Part shown: positions 48,401-58,952 of the stretch, one piece after another
Numbering within the stretch: the first letter of the stretch is position 1
Layout: every line of letters begins with the position of its first letter
NCBI RefSeq assembly: GCF_947242115.1
Contig: NC_074726.1
Coordinates: 124,001 to 188,000, forward strand
DNA: 64,000 bases
Origin: Biomphalaria glabrata
Taxonomy: Eukaryota; Mollusca; Gastropoda; Planorbidae
Reading direction: 5' to 3'
Notes under the pieces: model-generated
The model's database searches: none
What the model was told of the DNA's origin: nothing
What the model saw: only the letters and a program-made list of their open reading frames with translations
Position numbers and translations under genes: made by a program

Positions 48401-51400
48401 ACCTATTACCCTATGTGATTCACCTTCAAGTTTGGGTTGAATGAAGGTGGACAGCACTATCTCTCATGATATTTAATATAGAAGTTTTATTTCTAGGTTA
48501 TGTTGGTATCTTTTTTATGTTACTGAATGAATATTATTTCAAGATCTTTTTTTTTTAATTTGGATACATTCATTTCTTTCTGAACAATACATTTTACAAA
48601 TAGGCCCACACATGTTTAGACTTGGGTCAGCTTTTACTTTCATATGGGTCTTGTTCTAATGGAAGTAAAACATTTTTGGTCAAAAAAAATGAAACAGGTT
48701 TACATCAATAAACAGAAAGAAAGTTTTGAAAAATACATTGGCATCCATCATTATCACTTAGATAATGGACATAAGTTACTTTTAGAACCAACATTCAAAG
48801 TGATGTGCAATAATGAAAAATAGAGACAGACAAAATCAATGTTGCATACAATCTACTGCTGGTTTGTTTATTCATGGACCAAAATGTACAGTACACTCAC
48901 AAAACAAAGTGTACAGTACACTCACAAAACAATGTGTACAGTACTCACAACTGTTTCTATCAAGTTTGTTCTCCCACCTTCCTGTTAACATTTCATTTGT
49001 ATTCTTACTAGCCAAGAAATGTACTCAGTCCCTCTCTACGGTCAACACTTTCTGGTCTTAAAAAGTTTCTAGTCATCTTTCCATTGCTACTTCGCTGAGA
49101 CCACTGTATTGCCACTGATCACGGCTCCATTCCACCACCCCCTTTTTTTTTGGAACATGCTAACAGTGCAGCATAAAGACAAACATATTAATTACATTTC
49201 CTGTTATTTACATACTACAAAAGACAAGTATTGTTAACAGAAGTAAGACAAAGGAACAATCGCACTGGAGTGACAATAAGCAGCTACACGTCAAAACATC
49301 ATCACAAAACAAGCTGACAGGTAAACAGGGGACCAAGAATGCAATGCAGACAGGTTGAGAGTCTAGTAGCCCTTTTATACTGGAAGCTTTAGTGATGTTA
49401 TCTAATATATAGCATAGTGCAAAATTTACTCTCAACGTGGGCAAATTGAGTTGATGTCTACAGAAAACAGGTTATAACTCAAACATCACAAAGAAGCTTG
49501 TTTTAAACCTAATAACTATTTCCAATAGCATAAGTATCAGAATTTAAAAATGGATACCCATGGAGAATTCCAAATGGTCACTGCCTCAGAATACATGTCA
49601 AATCACAGCTTTCATCAATGTTAATATTTCTTATTGATATCTGCACTGAATTCTTGCCTTTTTAAATACTTTAAAACAAAATCCAGAAAGGGTTGGATGT
49701 TATAGGCCCTGCTAGTTGTTTTCATTTCAGTGGATAGAGGATGGAGAATGATTCGTTTCTGTATGGCTCCTTCAGTATGACCTTGTTCTTAGGTTGTTTC
49801 AGACAGCTGCAGAGGATGGATTAACTCTTGTATCACAGCAGTACATCAACGTAGCTGGCAGTCACTCAACATGCTGAAGACACCAACTTCACTTGAGACT
49901 TCTGACCAGGTGGGAAGACAGCACTGCTTCGTTCAGACAGCAGCATTTTATAACTTTGCTCAAATAATGACTTTCTTTTGATATCAGGACTCTGCTAGTC
50001 GAATGGTTTGCAGGTGGTATTAACAGCAGCAAGAAGAGATCATTTATTATCTTCCCTACTATCAACTTTCAAGGCGTCTATATTTCAGTCATCATATGTC
50101 AGTATCTTTCAATAAATGCTTCTTTGACTTTAACTGCACATATTGGTAAACCAAAGGCTGATGAGCAGCATGTTTCATAAGACCAATTTCCTCTCTTCAC
50201 AGAAAGATTTTTGTTCACTACACCTCTATCTCCTCAAGAAAAGGATGCTTATCAAACAGATCAGGCTTTTGACACCTTGAAAGGTAAATTTCTTCCTCTG
50301 TTCCATTGGTTTCTTTGGCAACAATATTACATGACGCAATAGGCAGTCGTAGGCAGAGTGACGTTAGTTGGTTTCAAACCTGACCACTTGCAATATACAT
50401 CAAAAAATAAGTTATCCATCCAAGATTTGTCTCTCTCTATGCAAGCTGCTTATCAATGTTATTGTTTTGAAGGAAGGGTTTCAAAGTGATCAAGCTCTTT
50501 GTTTTTAACATAGACATTTTCATTTTCCTTGTCACTGTGCTCTCTATGTCTGGGATTCACCTTTTTCTCAAGCCGCAATGTATCAGTATCATCCATTTTG
50601 TGCCTTCGTCTCTTGTCATCTGGCCCCAGCATTTTTGGATCTTACTGCCTCCATTTCTCTTGTTTATTCAAGCTCTCTTCTGTTAATTCTCTCCTTGTTT
50701 CACCTTCTACTTCCGTTTCCACATTGATTTCCTTATTGATTTGATCTCTGCTTTGAACACTTTCCATTTGATCTTGTTTTATTCACATTAGACTTTGGGT
50801 TATCTTATACGCTTTAACACTTGACGGAGAGGATACTCCTTAAACCATATTGTGGTTAGCTTGTCTGGGAGAACTTGTCTCAGGACAAAAACCTTCCACT
50901 ACACTTGTATACTAACCTGAGATGACCCACTCATTTCCAGACGCCTTCGTTTAGGATCTGAAAAAAAATAATTAAGAAGTTTCCACTGAAACCAGATTTG
51001 GTCTTCAGAACAACTGTAATGGTATAGAACAAATGACAAATAAAGAATAATGCTTACAGTGATTGAGAAAAAGGATTGTCTGGCAAATGTGGACAAATAA
51101 TCAGAGAATATTGGCATTGCTTTTGTTGCTAACTGATTGAATCAATCAAAAATGTATTCCACACTTGTAAAAGAAGAGCACTGCTTCTATTAACTGGATG
51201 TTTTATATCACTATTTAAAAAGCCCCATAGAAAATAAATAATATGGAAAGAAATCATGTGACTTAAAAGAATATTTTTTCTCTCTTCAGTAGAACTAGTA
51301 TACACAAAACTGTACAACAGGAGGCAGAGTGGTAAAATGTCAAGCTTTGAAATAGACGTTTACAATTCCAGAGAAAAATGAAAGTTTAAATTCTGTATTT

Positions 51401-53061
51401 TAGGTCAGTCTATATTTAACTTAATTCTTAAAGGTACATTTAACTTAACTTTAACAGGTACATTTATTGGAAAACAGAAAAATTGTCACATTTTGCATAG
51501 ATTAGAAACCAGCTATTTAGAAATACAGGTATCATAAGAACAGGAGATCTAGCCTTGAAAACTTAACTAACTGGCTACTTAATGTCCAGGAGATCTAACC
51601 ATGAGAACTAACTGACTACTTAATGTCCAAGTTGGTCACAAGATTCCATCCCACTAAAGAAATGATGGAGGGCTAGCCCAAAAATAAATTGGTCAGTGAG
51701 AAGTTCACAGGAAGAGAAAGTTAAAAAAAAAAGGTAGATGAATAATCAACTTTCCTAACTGATCCTGAACTATTGATATTACAGTTGACTTTGTACCTCT
51801 TTCCTCCAAATGTTTGGGTGATGGCTCAGCACTATGTCTGTGGGAGGATGCGCTCAAGTTGTGGCTTGCACTGCTCCCTTCGTAGTCTTTCACCCTGGAT
51901 GAATGTCTCTCTTCCTCCTTGGCAAAGGCTTCATGTTCTTTCCTCTCATGCTTCTCTTCTTTGGCTTTCTCTTTGGCCAGCTTGGTTGCTTCCCTGTCTT
52001 AGCGGTCACTTTTCTTCAATTTCTCCTCATTGGGCATTTCGGGCCTTACTGAGTCCTCAGTCTGATCTGTGCCTGCCTGCCTGTGGTATTGGTCAGGACT
52101 ATCTCGAGCTTCTTTCTTTACTCTAACAAAATTGAAATAAATATTACAAGTTAAACCTGGGTTTAGTAAAAAAAACATGAAAAAATGTATTTTACTAACA
52201 AAGAAAAAAAGAACGATGCATTTATTGTACAGATCGATTGGGTTGGGATGTTTGTACAATTTAAATTGTCATTTGACAATTGTGGTAAAGTTTAAAATAA
52301 AGTCATAAACAAAGAAAACTAGCACAAGAGAACCACAATTTAGATATAACACAAAGGAGAAACTAGAGCTCCATTCTTCAACCTGATCAAACCACATGAA
52401 AGAAAAAGAAGAATTATGTAAATAGAAAATGTGAGGAAGTTTGCTTTCCTTTAGCACCAACTAGAACTGACAAGTTCAAGAAGTGACAGGTTCAAGAAGT
52501 GACAGACCTATAACCCTATAACTCCAATTAAAAGCAAATATTAAGAAAAAAAACTCAGATCAAAACTGTATGAAATATTTTGAATATGACAAAATTAATT
52601 TAAAAAATGTTAAAAACAAGTATATAATACCAACAAACATAGATAGAATGGAAGAATGATGCAGTACCTAGAGCAGGTAGAAGCAGTAGTCTGTGAAATA
52701 AAAGTCACTTGATGTCAGTTTACCAGTGTAGATTCTCTTTTTTCTCTGCTGCTCTCTTCTCTCTTTCACTTTCTGTAGCTCTCTTCTCTTCTCTTGAACT
52801 GAGTTCAGGTTTGACATCTTTGGAGCGTCCTGTTCAACATAAGACAAATATCACAAATGAATAAAAAAGATCAGAAGAATCATTGATCCTAAAAATAATT
52901 GACAAGTTTAAGCCTGCCTTAAAATCTACATCTCTCTCAATCACTGATCCTAAAAACATTCGACAGGTTTTAAACAAATTTAAGCCTGCCTTACCATCAA
53001 CATCTCTCTTAGTACTGATTCCTGATGAGCTGTCTGACTGCCACTGCTGTTGTGTCTGATT
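45344..53061 (-). CDS. THOC2: THOC2 C-terminal tail, eight exons, 5' part absent
   Basis: THOC2 is the large scaffold of the THO complex, which loads mRNA-export factors on nascent transcripts. Its C-terminal tail is disordered and rich in Lys, Glu, Arg and Ser. Eight minus-strand exons encode such a tail. Two short stretches line up, in the right order, with the vertebrate protein as I remember it: PKRRRLEMSGSS (human QKRRKIDTHPSP) and DPELSKRRKSED (human PPDLTKRRKEEN). Junctions 1-2, 3-4, 4-5, 6-7 and 7-8 join in phase. Junction 2-3 would create TGA, exon 3 holds an in-frame TAA, and junction 5-6 is out of phase as drawn. The folded N-terminal two thirds of THOC2 is not in the window. Either a decaying duplicate or a real gene with assembly errors or missed microexons. 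I am confident of the family from composition and order, not from a search. Confidence 0.7.
46068..46270 (+). mobile_element. LINE 3' fragment next to a THOC2 splice donor
   Basis: The plus-strand frame reads RRQRKQWEHNIKEWTGLPMK, the same family as 40965-41142 on the other strand. The coding part is followed by CAACAGACTAAGGGACAGG, its tail. It sits in the THOC2 intron after exon 7, antisense to that gene. Confidence 0.7.
46281..46378 (-). CDS. THOC2: THOC2 tail exon 7
   Basis: 98 bp with acceptor AAATGTAG and donor GTAAAC. Joins exon 6 in phase and encodes KQNGEANGSSKMYAERDYK then EKSKQQSHSSKSK. The LINE fragment at 46068-46270 ends only about ten bases inside the following intron. Confidence 0.65.
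46495..46565 (-). CDS. THOC2: THOC2 tail exon 6
   Basis: 71 bp with acceptor TTCTCTTCAG and donor GTACGT. Encodes NTVETYDPELSKRRKSEDHY and LAS, the clearest THOC2 match here. It needs two bases from the exon before, but exon 5 ends on a codon boundary. A microexon may have been missed, or the frame is broken. Confidence 0.7.
47317..47382 (-). CDS. THOC2: THOC2 tail exon 5
   Basis: 66 bp, exactly 22 codons, with acceptor TTTGACAG and donor GTATGT. Encodes SPTSQEADESFEMEKDRKDK and KR; the DRKDKKR end resembles human DRKERKR. Confidence 0.65.
48112..48209. repeat. Inverted repeat
   Basis: CAATTCATCATGCCC at 48112 and its reverse complement at 48195-48209, extendable to about 20 bp with one mismatch. 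The 68-bp loop contains poly-C and poly-A. Confidence 0.75.
48884..48956. repeat. 27-bp tandem repeat with palindromic core
   Basis: Nearly three copies of a unit of about 27 bp containing GTACAGTACACTCACAAAAC. The core GTACAGTAC is close to a palindrome. Confidence 0.85.
50205..50489 (+). pseudogene. Interrupted coding-like segment of unknown family
   Basis: A plus-strand frame of about 95 codons with one interruption reads as non-repetitive protein: FTTPLSPQEKDAYQTDQAF, KFLPLFHWFLWQQYYMTQ, RVTLVGFKPDHLQYT and LSMQAAYQCYCFEGR. It lies antisense inside the THOC2 intron between exons 4 and 5. Protein-like fragments may continue upstream to about 49840 in other frames. I do not recognise the family; a decayed transposon protein is the likeliest source. 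Confidence 0.3.
50916..50956 (-). CDS. THOC2: THOC2 tail exon 4
   Basis: 41 bp with acceptor TTTTTTCAG and donor GTTAGT. The split Asp codon completes the last base of exon 3, giving DPKRRRLEMSGSSQ. The basic KRRR matches the KRRKID patch of vertebrate THOC2, a possible nuclear-localisation signal. Confidence 0.7.
50957..51796 (-). other. THOC2 intron 3-4
   Basis: No other gene seen. A near-duplicate of about 45 bp (AGGAGATCTARCCWTGARAAC ... GGCTACTTAATGTCC) occurs at about 51541-51630. Confidence 0.5.
51797..52122 (-). CDS. THOC2: THOC2 tail exon 3, with in-frame stop
   Basis: 326 bp with acceptor TTTTGTTAG and donor GTACAAAG. The frame gives VKKEARDSPDQYHRQAG ... EEKLKKSDR, then TAA at 51999-52001, then continues in the same frame as DREATKLAKEKAKEEKHER ... 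HSAEPSPKHLEER. The codon quality is the same on both sides of the stop, so one substitution (probably GAA to TAA) explains it. Its first base after the TG of exon 2 would also give TGA, so the 2-3 junction is doubtful. Confidence 0.7.
52468..52506. repeat. 17-bp tandem repeat in a THOC2 intron
   Basis: Two and a half copies of GACAGGTTCAAGAAGT in the intron between exons 2 and 3. Confidence 0.85.
52724..52829 (-). CDS. THOC2: THOC2 tail exon 2
   Basis: 106 bp with acceptor TTGAACAG and donor GTAAAC. Encodes RSKDVKPELSSREEKR, then ATESEREKRAAEKKENLH, joining exon 1 in phase. Ends with two bases (TG) of a split codon. Confidence 0.65.
52995..53061 (-). CDS. THOC2: THOC2 tail exon 1 (as numbered here)
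   Basis: Encodes NQTQQQWQSDSSSGISTKRD and VD, ending one base into a Gly codon before a good donor (GTAAGG). Its upstream edge is an AG only about five bases from the satellite. The usual pyrimidine tract is absent because satellite sits there, so the true acceptor, or the start of the exon, may have been lost. Confidence 0.5.
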
Positions 53062-53067
53062 CTGATT

Positions 53068-56000
53068 TCATTGACACTAAGTCATTACCATTCTTAATCT
53101 AATCATTGACATATTATTCTTAATGTAATCATTGACATATTATTCTTAATGTAATCATTGTCACTTAGACATTACCATTCTCAATCTAATCATTGACACT
53201 AAGACATTACCATTATTACTGTCATTATTGGCACTATGACATTACCATTCTCAATGTAATCATTGACTATAAGACATTACCATTCTCACTGTTATCATTG
53301 ACACTAAGACATTACCATTCTCAGTATAATCATTTACACTAATACATTACCATTCTCAATGTAATCATTGACACCAAGACATTACCATTCTCAATCTAAT
53401 CAATGACACTAAGACATTACCATTCTTACTGTCATTATTGGCACTATGACATACCATTCTCACTGTTATCATTGGCACTAAGACATTACTATTCTCAATT
53501 TAATCATTGACACTGACACAATACCATTCTCAATCTCATAATTGACACAAACACATTACTATTCTCAATCTAATCATTGACACTGACACAATACCATTCT
53601 CAATCTCATCATTGACACAAACACGTTACTATTCTCAATCTAATCATTGACACTGACACATTACCATTCTAAATCTAATCATTGACACTAACATATTACC
53701 ATTTTCAAAGTCATCATTGACACTAAAACTTTACCATTCTTAATCTAATCATTGACACTAACACATTACCATTCTCAGTCTAATCATTTACACTAACACA
53801 ATACCATTCTCAATCTTATTATTGACACAAACACATTACCATTCATAATCTTTTCATTGACACTAACACATTATAATTCTCAATCTAATCATTGACACTA
53901 AGACATTACCATTCTCAGTCTAATTATTGACACTAACACATTAACATTCTTAAAGTAATCATTGACATAGCATTCTCAATGTAATCATTGACAATAAGAC
54001 ATTACCATTCATAATGTAATCATTGACACTAAGACATTACCATTCTGAATCTAATCATTGACACTAGATCATTACCATTCTTAATCTAATCATTGACACT
54101 AAGACATTACCATTCTCAATCTAATCCTTGACACTAAGTCATTACCATTCTCAAAGTAATCATTGACATAGCATTCTCAATGTAATCATTGACACTAACA
54201 TATTACTATTCTCAAAGTCATCATTGACACTAAGACATTACCATTCTCAATCTAATCATTGACACTAAGACATTAACATTCTCACTGTCATCATTGGCAC
54301 TAAGACATTACTATTCTCAATGTAATCATTGACACTAAGACATTACCATTCTGAATCTAATCATTGACACTTGGTCATTACCATTCTTAATCTAATCATT
54401 GACACTAAGACATTACCATTCTCAATCTAATCATTGACACTAAGACATTACCATTCTCAAAGTAATCATTGACATAGCATTCTCAATGTAATCATTGACA
54501 CTAACACATTACTATTCTCAAAGTCATCATTGACACTAAGACATTACCATTCTCAATCTAATCATTGACACTAAGACATTACTATTCTCAATGTAATCAT
54601 TGACACTAAGACATTACCATTCTCAATCTAATTATTGACACTAGGTCATTACCATTCTTAATCTAATCATTGACACTAAGACCTTACCATTCTCAATCTA
54701 ATCATTGACACTAAGACATTGAATCTCAAAGTAATCGTTGACATAGCATTCTCAATGTAATCATTGACACTAACACATTACTATTTTCAAAGTCATCATT
54801 GACACTAAGACATTTCCATTCTCAATCTAATCATTAACACTAACACATAACCATTTTTTATGTTTTCATTGAAATTAAGTCATTACCATTCTGAATCAAA
54901 TCAATATTACTAAGTCATTACCATTCTCAATGTAATCATTGACACTAAGACATTACCATTCTCAATCTCATCATTGACACTAAGACATTACTATTCTCAA
55001 TCTAATCATTGACACTAAGACCTTACCATTCTCAATCTAATCATTGACACTAACTCATTACAATTTTCAATGTTTTCATTGACATCATAAGTCATTACCA
55101 TGCTCAATCTAATCATTGACACTAAGACATTACAATTCTCAATCTAATCATTGACACTAAGACATTACCATTCAAAATGTAATCATTGACACTAACACAT
55201 TACCATTCTCAAAGTCATCATTGACACTAAAACTTTACCATTCTCAATCTAATCATTGACACTAACACATTACCATTCTCAGTCTAATCATTTACACTAA
55301 CACAATACCATTCTCAATCTTATTATTTACACAAACACATTACCATTCATAATCTTATCATTGACACTAACACATTATAATTCTCAATCTAATCATTGAC
55401 ACTAACACATTACCATTCTCAATATAATCATTGACACTAAGTCATTACCATTCTCAATCTAATCATAGACAATAAGACATTACCATTCTCAATCTAATCA
55501 TTGACACTAACTCATTACCATTTTCAATGTTTTCATTGACATAAGTCATTACCATGCTAAATCTAATCATTGACACTAAGACATAACCATTCTCAATCTA
55601 ATCATTGACACTAAGACATTACCATTCAAAATGTAATCATTGACACTAACACATTACCATTTTCAAAGTCATCATTGACACTAAAACTTTACCATTCTTA
55701 ATCCAATCATTGACACTAACACATTACCATTCTCAGTCTAATCATTTACACTAACACAATACCATTCTCAATGTAATCATTGACACTAACACATTACCAT
55801 TCTCAAAGTAATCATTGACATAGCATTCTCAATGTAATCATTGACAAAAAGACATTACCATTCTGAATGTAATCATTGACACTAAAACATTACCATTCTC
55901 AATCTAATCATTGACACTAACACATTTCCATTTTCAATGTTATCATTGACACTAAGTCATTACCATTCTTAATCTAATCATTGACACTAAGTCATTACCA

Positions 56001-57703
56001 TTCTTAATCTAATCATTGACATAACATTCTCAATGTATTTATTGACACTTAGACATTACCATTCTCAATGTAATCATTGACACTAAAAAATTACCATTCT
56101 CAATGTAATCATTGACACTAAAACATTACCATTCTTAATCTAATCATTGACACTAAGACATTACCATTCTCAATGTAATCACTGACAAAAAGACATTACC
56201 ATTCTCAATGTAATCATTGACACTAAGTCATTACCATTCTTAATCTAATCATTGACATATTATTCTTAATCTAATCTTTGACACTAAGACATTACCATTC
56301 TCAATGTAATCATAGACAATAAGACATTACCATTCTCAATCTAATCATTGACACTAACTCATTACCATTCTCAATGTTTTCATTGACATAAGTCATTACC
56401 ATGCTAAATCTAATCATTGACACTAAGACATAACCATTCTCAATCTAATCATTGACACTAAGACATTACCATTCAAAATGTAATCATTGACACTAACACA
56501 TTACCATTTTCAAAGTCATCATTGACACTAAAACTTTACCATTCTTAATCCAATCATTGACACTAACACATTACCATTCTCAGTCTAATCATTTACACTA
56601 ACACAATACCATTCTCAATGTAATCATTGACACTAACACATTACCATTCTCAAAGTAATCATTGACATAGCATTCTCAATGTAATCATTGACAAAAAGAC
56701 ATTACCATTCTGAATGTAATCATTGACACTAAAACATTACCATTCTCAATCTAATCATTGACACTAACACATTTCCATTTTCAATGTTATCATTGACACT
56801 AAGTCATTACCATTCTTAATCTAATCATTGACACTAAGTCATTACCATTCTTAATCTAATCATTGACATAACATTCTCAATGTATTTATTGACACTTAGA
56901 CATTACCATTCTCAATGTAATCATTGACACTAAAACATTACCATTCTCAATGTAATCATTGACACTAAAACATTACCATTCTTAATCTAATCATTGACAC
57001 TAAGACATTACCATTCTCAATGTAATCACTGACAAAAAGACATTACCATTTTCAATGTAATCATTGACACTAAGTCATTACCATTCTTAATCTAATCATT
57101 GACATATTATTCTTAATGTAAGCATTGTCTTTTGGACATTACCATTCTCAATCTAATCATTGACACTAAGTCATTACCATTCTTAATCTAATCATTGACA
57201 TATTATTCTTAATCTAATCTTTGACACTAAGACATTACCATTCTCAATGTAATCATAGACAATAAGACATTACCATTCTCAATGTAATCATTTACACTAA
57301 GTCATTAACATTCTTAATCTAATCATTGACATAACATTCTCAACGTAATTATTGACACTTAGACATTACCATTCTCAATATAATCATTGATACTAAAACA
57401 TTACCAGTGTCAATGACATAATTGACAATAAGAAATTACCATTCTTAATCTAATCATTAACACTAAGACATTACCATTCTCAAAGTAATCATTGACATTA
57501 CCATTCTGAATGTAATCATTGACACTAAAACATTACCATTCTCAATCTAATCATTGACACTAACACATTTCCATTTGCAATGTTATCATTGACACTAAGT
57601 CATTACCATTCTTAATCTAATCATTGACACTAAGTCATTACCATTCTTAATCTAATCATTGACTTAACATTCTCAATGTATTTATTGACATATAGACATT
57701 ACC
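53068..57703. repeat. Satellite array 2, same 35-bp unit
   Basis: About 4.6 kb, near 130 monomers, same orientation and same variants as the array at 22066-37293, including the 26-bp class and multi-monomer runs such as CTTATTATTGACACAAACAC followed by CATAATCTT. It begins within about five bases of the THOC2 exon 1 boundary. It shows the same C over G excess on the plus strand and has no coding potential. Confidence 0.97.
55540..57110. repeat. Tandem 847-bp block duplication in array 2
   Basis: The monomer series starting near ACCATGCTAAATCTAATC at 55551 restarts at 56398. The marker GACATATTATTCTTAAT recurs at 56254 and 57101, exactly 847 bp apart. The copies are almost identical. Confidence 0.9.
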
Positions 57704-58162
57704 AGATGTCTGTAATATCAGACCTATAAAATAGAAGAATGTCTATTGTATTAATATAAAATATAAGGTTTAGTAACTAAATATATTACAAAATGCATTT
57801 TCTAGTGTGTGAAATGGACAGCTTACATGGATAATCATGAAATCAGAAAGGCTAATTTAGCACATTGCAATGACTTAGTGAGGAGATTTAAGTTGTTTTA
57901 GTGAGCTTAACTTTTTATATTAGAGATATTTTAAAAAAGAATGCTTAAATGTGTAATAATTAGTAAACTTTATCATTAAAATTTTATATTCAATGCTTTG
58001 AGTCAGTTTATGGAATAGGCTTGCAACAGTAATAACCAAGCCAGATTGCATTATACAATCATATTTAAATAATGAGCAATGTATTATATTTTTATAAAGT
58101 CTTACATTATAGAACAAAAGTTTGGGTTTCCAAAGTATTGCAAAAAAAATTTTTCAGTTTCT
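57704..58162. other. Noncoding stretch
   Basis: AT-rich. No gene or repeat recognised, and no downstream GALC exon found. Confidence 0.5.
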
Positions 58163-58700
58163 ATATACAAGGTGGCCCAAGAGTAGGTTTACAGGTTTAC
58201 CATCCCAGACTACAGCCTAGTGTTTTTTTTTATATACTATACTACATAAACTACTATTTGTTTATCAATCATACTACTGCTACAAGTGTTGATATTTACT
58301 TGCTACACTACTTGCTATTATTTACAACAGATACTAGTATTTGACCTATTGTATCTTTCATCATTTCATGCCTTGTTCTAACTAAATACATTGTAATAAG
58401 AATTAAAGTAACACTGTAGAGAAACCTAAAACAAGGTTTTATTAAGCTAGAATGACACATGAACTGATGAAAGATACTAAGACAATAACACATTAAAATA
58501 CATTCTCACAATGTTACACCAACATAAACAAGTATCAACTATTTTATCACAATGTAGCTATCATAGCTATCATGTTTACCATTAAAACTGATAATTTATA
58601 CTCTGAGGAATGTTTTTATTGGTATTACTAAGCAAGTAGCTTCAACCATATGAAAGGTAGTTTAATAACTGTAAACTTACTTTTGGGTCACCCTGTATAT
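58163..58700. mobile_element. Mariner-like MITE, 538 bp
   Basis: Terminal inverted repeats of about 30 bp: left ATATACAAGGTGGCCCAAGA then GTAGGTTTAC (58163-58192). The right end, read in reverse complement, is ATATACAGGGTGACCCAAAA then GTAAGTTTAC (58671-58700). CAGGGTGNCCCAAAAGT ends with a TA target are usual for some Tc1/mariner elements. The interior has no transposase frame, so it is nonautonomous. TA at both edges fits the target duplication. Confidence 0.7.
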
Positions 58701-58780
58701 CAACATCTGTAACAAGTCTTTCTGTAAAGCTTGCTAACCTGCTATTTCTATTATGTTTGGCTTTTATAGTAATCACTTAC

Positions 58781-58952
58781 CAAGTATAAGAACCAACAAC
58801 ACTAATTGATTTGTTATGCAGATCAGAATCCCACCAAGCTACTGGATTCTCTAGAACCATTTGTCTAATAAACTTTGTTTGACCATCACTAAGTACTTCA
58901 TGGGAGCCTGTCTGCTGGGCAAGATTGAATGGCTCCTGGTACTGTGGATAAC
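58781..58952 (-). CDS. GALC: Single exon resembling galactocerebrosidase
   Basis: GALC is a lysosomal glycosyl hydrolase (family GH59) that removes galactose from galactosylceramide. This 172-bp minus-strand exon has a good acceptor (TTGTTTAG) and donor (GTAAGT). It encodes YPQYQEPFNLAQQTGSHEV ... FIRQMVLENPVAWWDSDL ... ISVVGSYTW. It lines up with human YPFFSEAPNFADQTGVFEY ... LRQVLNQRPITWAAD ... ISIIGDYNW, near the start of the C-terminal lectin-like domain. No stop interrupts it. The exons expected on both sides were not found: satellite and THOC2 lie downstream, and potassium-channel exons lie upstream. Family call is from recalled sequence. Whether it is expressed is unknown. Confidence 0.65.

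Larger units (their letters stand above)
47383..50204. other. THOC2 intron, mostly plain sequence
   Basis: Inside the large intron between THOC2 exons 4 and 5. It holds a 15-bp inverted repeat (48112-48126 and 48195-48209), a C9A9-type homopolymer run near 48137, and a short tandem repeat (48884-48956). Several short frames on both strands overlap one another and are not supported. Confidence 0.5.

Noticed and set aside
50486-50744. Plus-strand frames rich in Leu, Phe and Ser
   Set aside because: Two overlapping frames in a T-rich stretch. They look like membrane segments only because of base composition.
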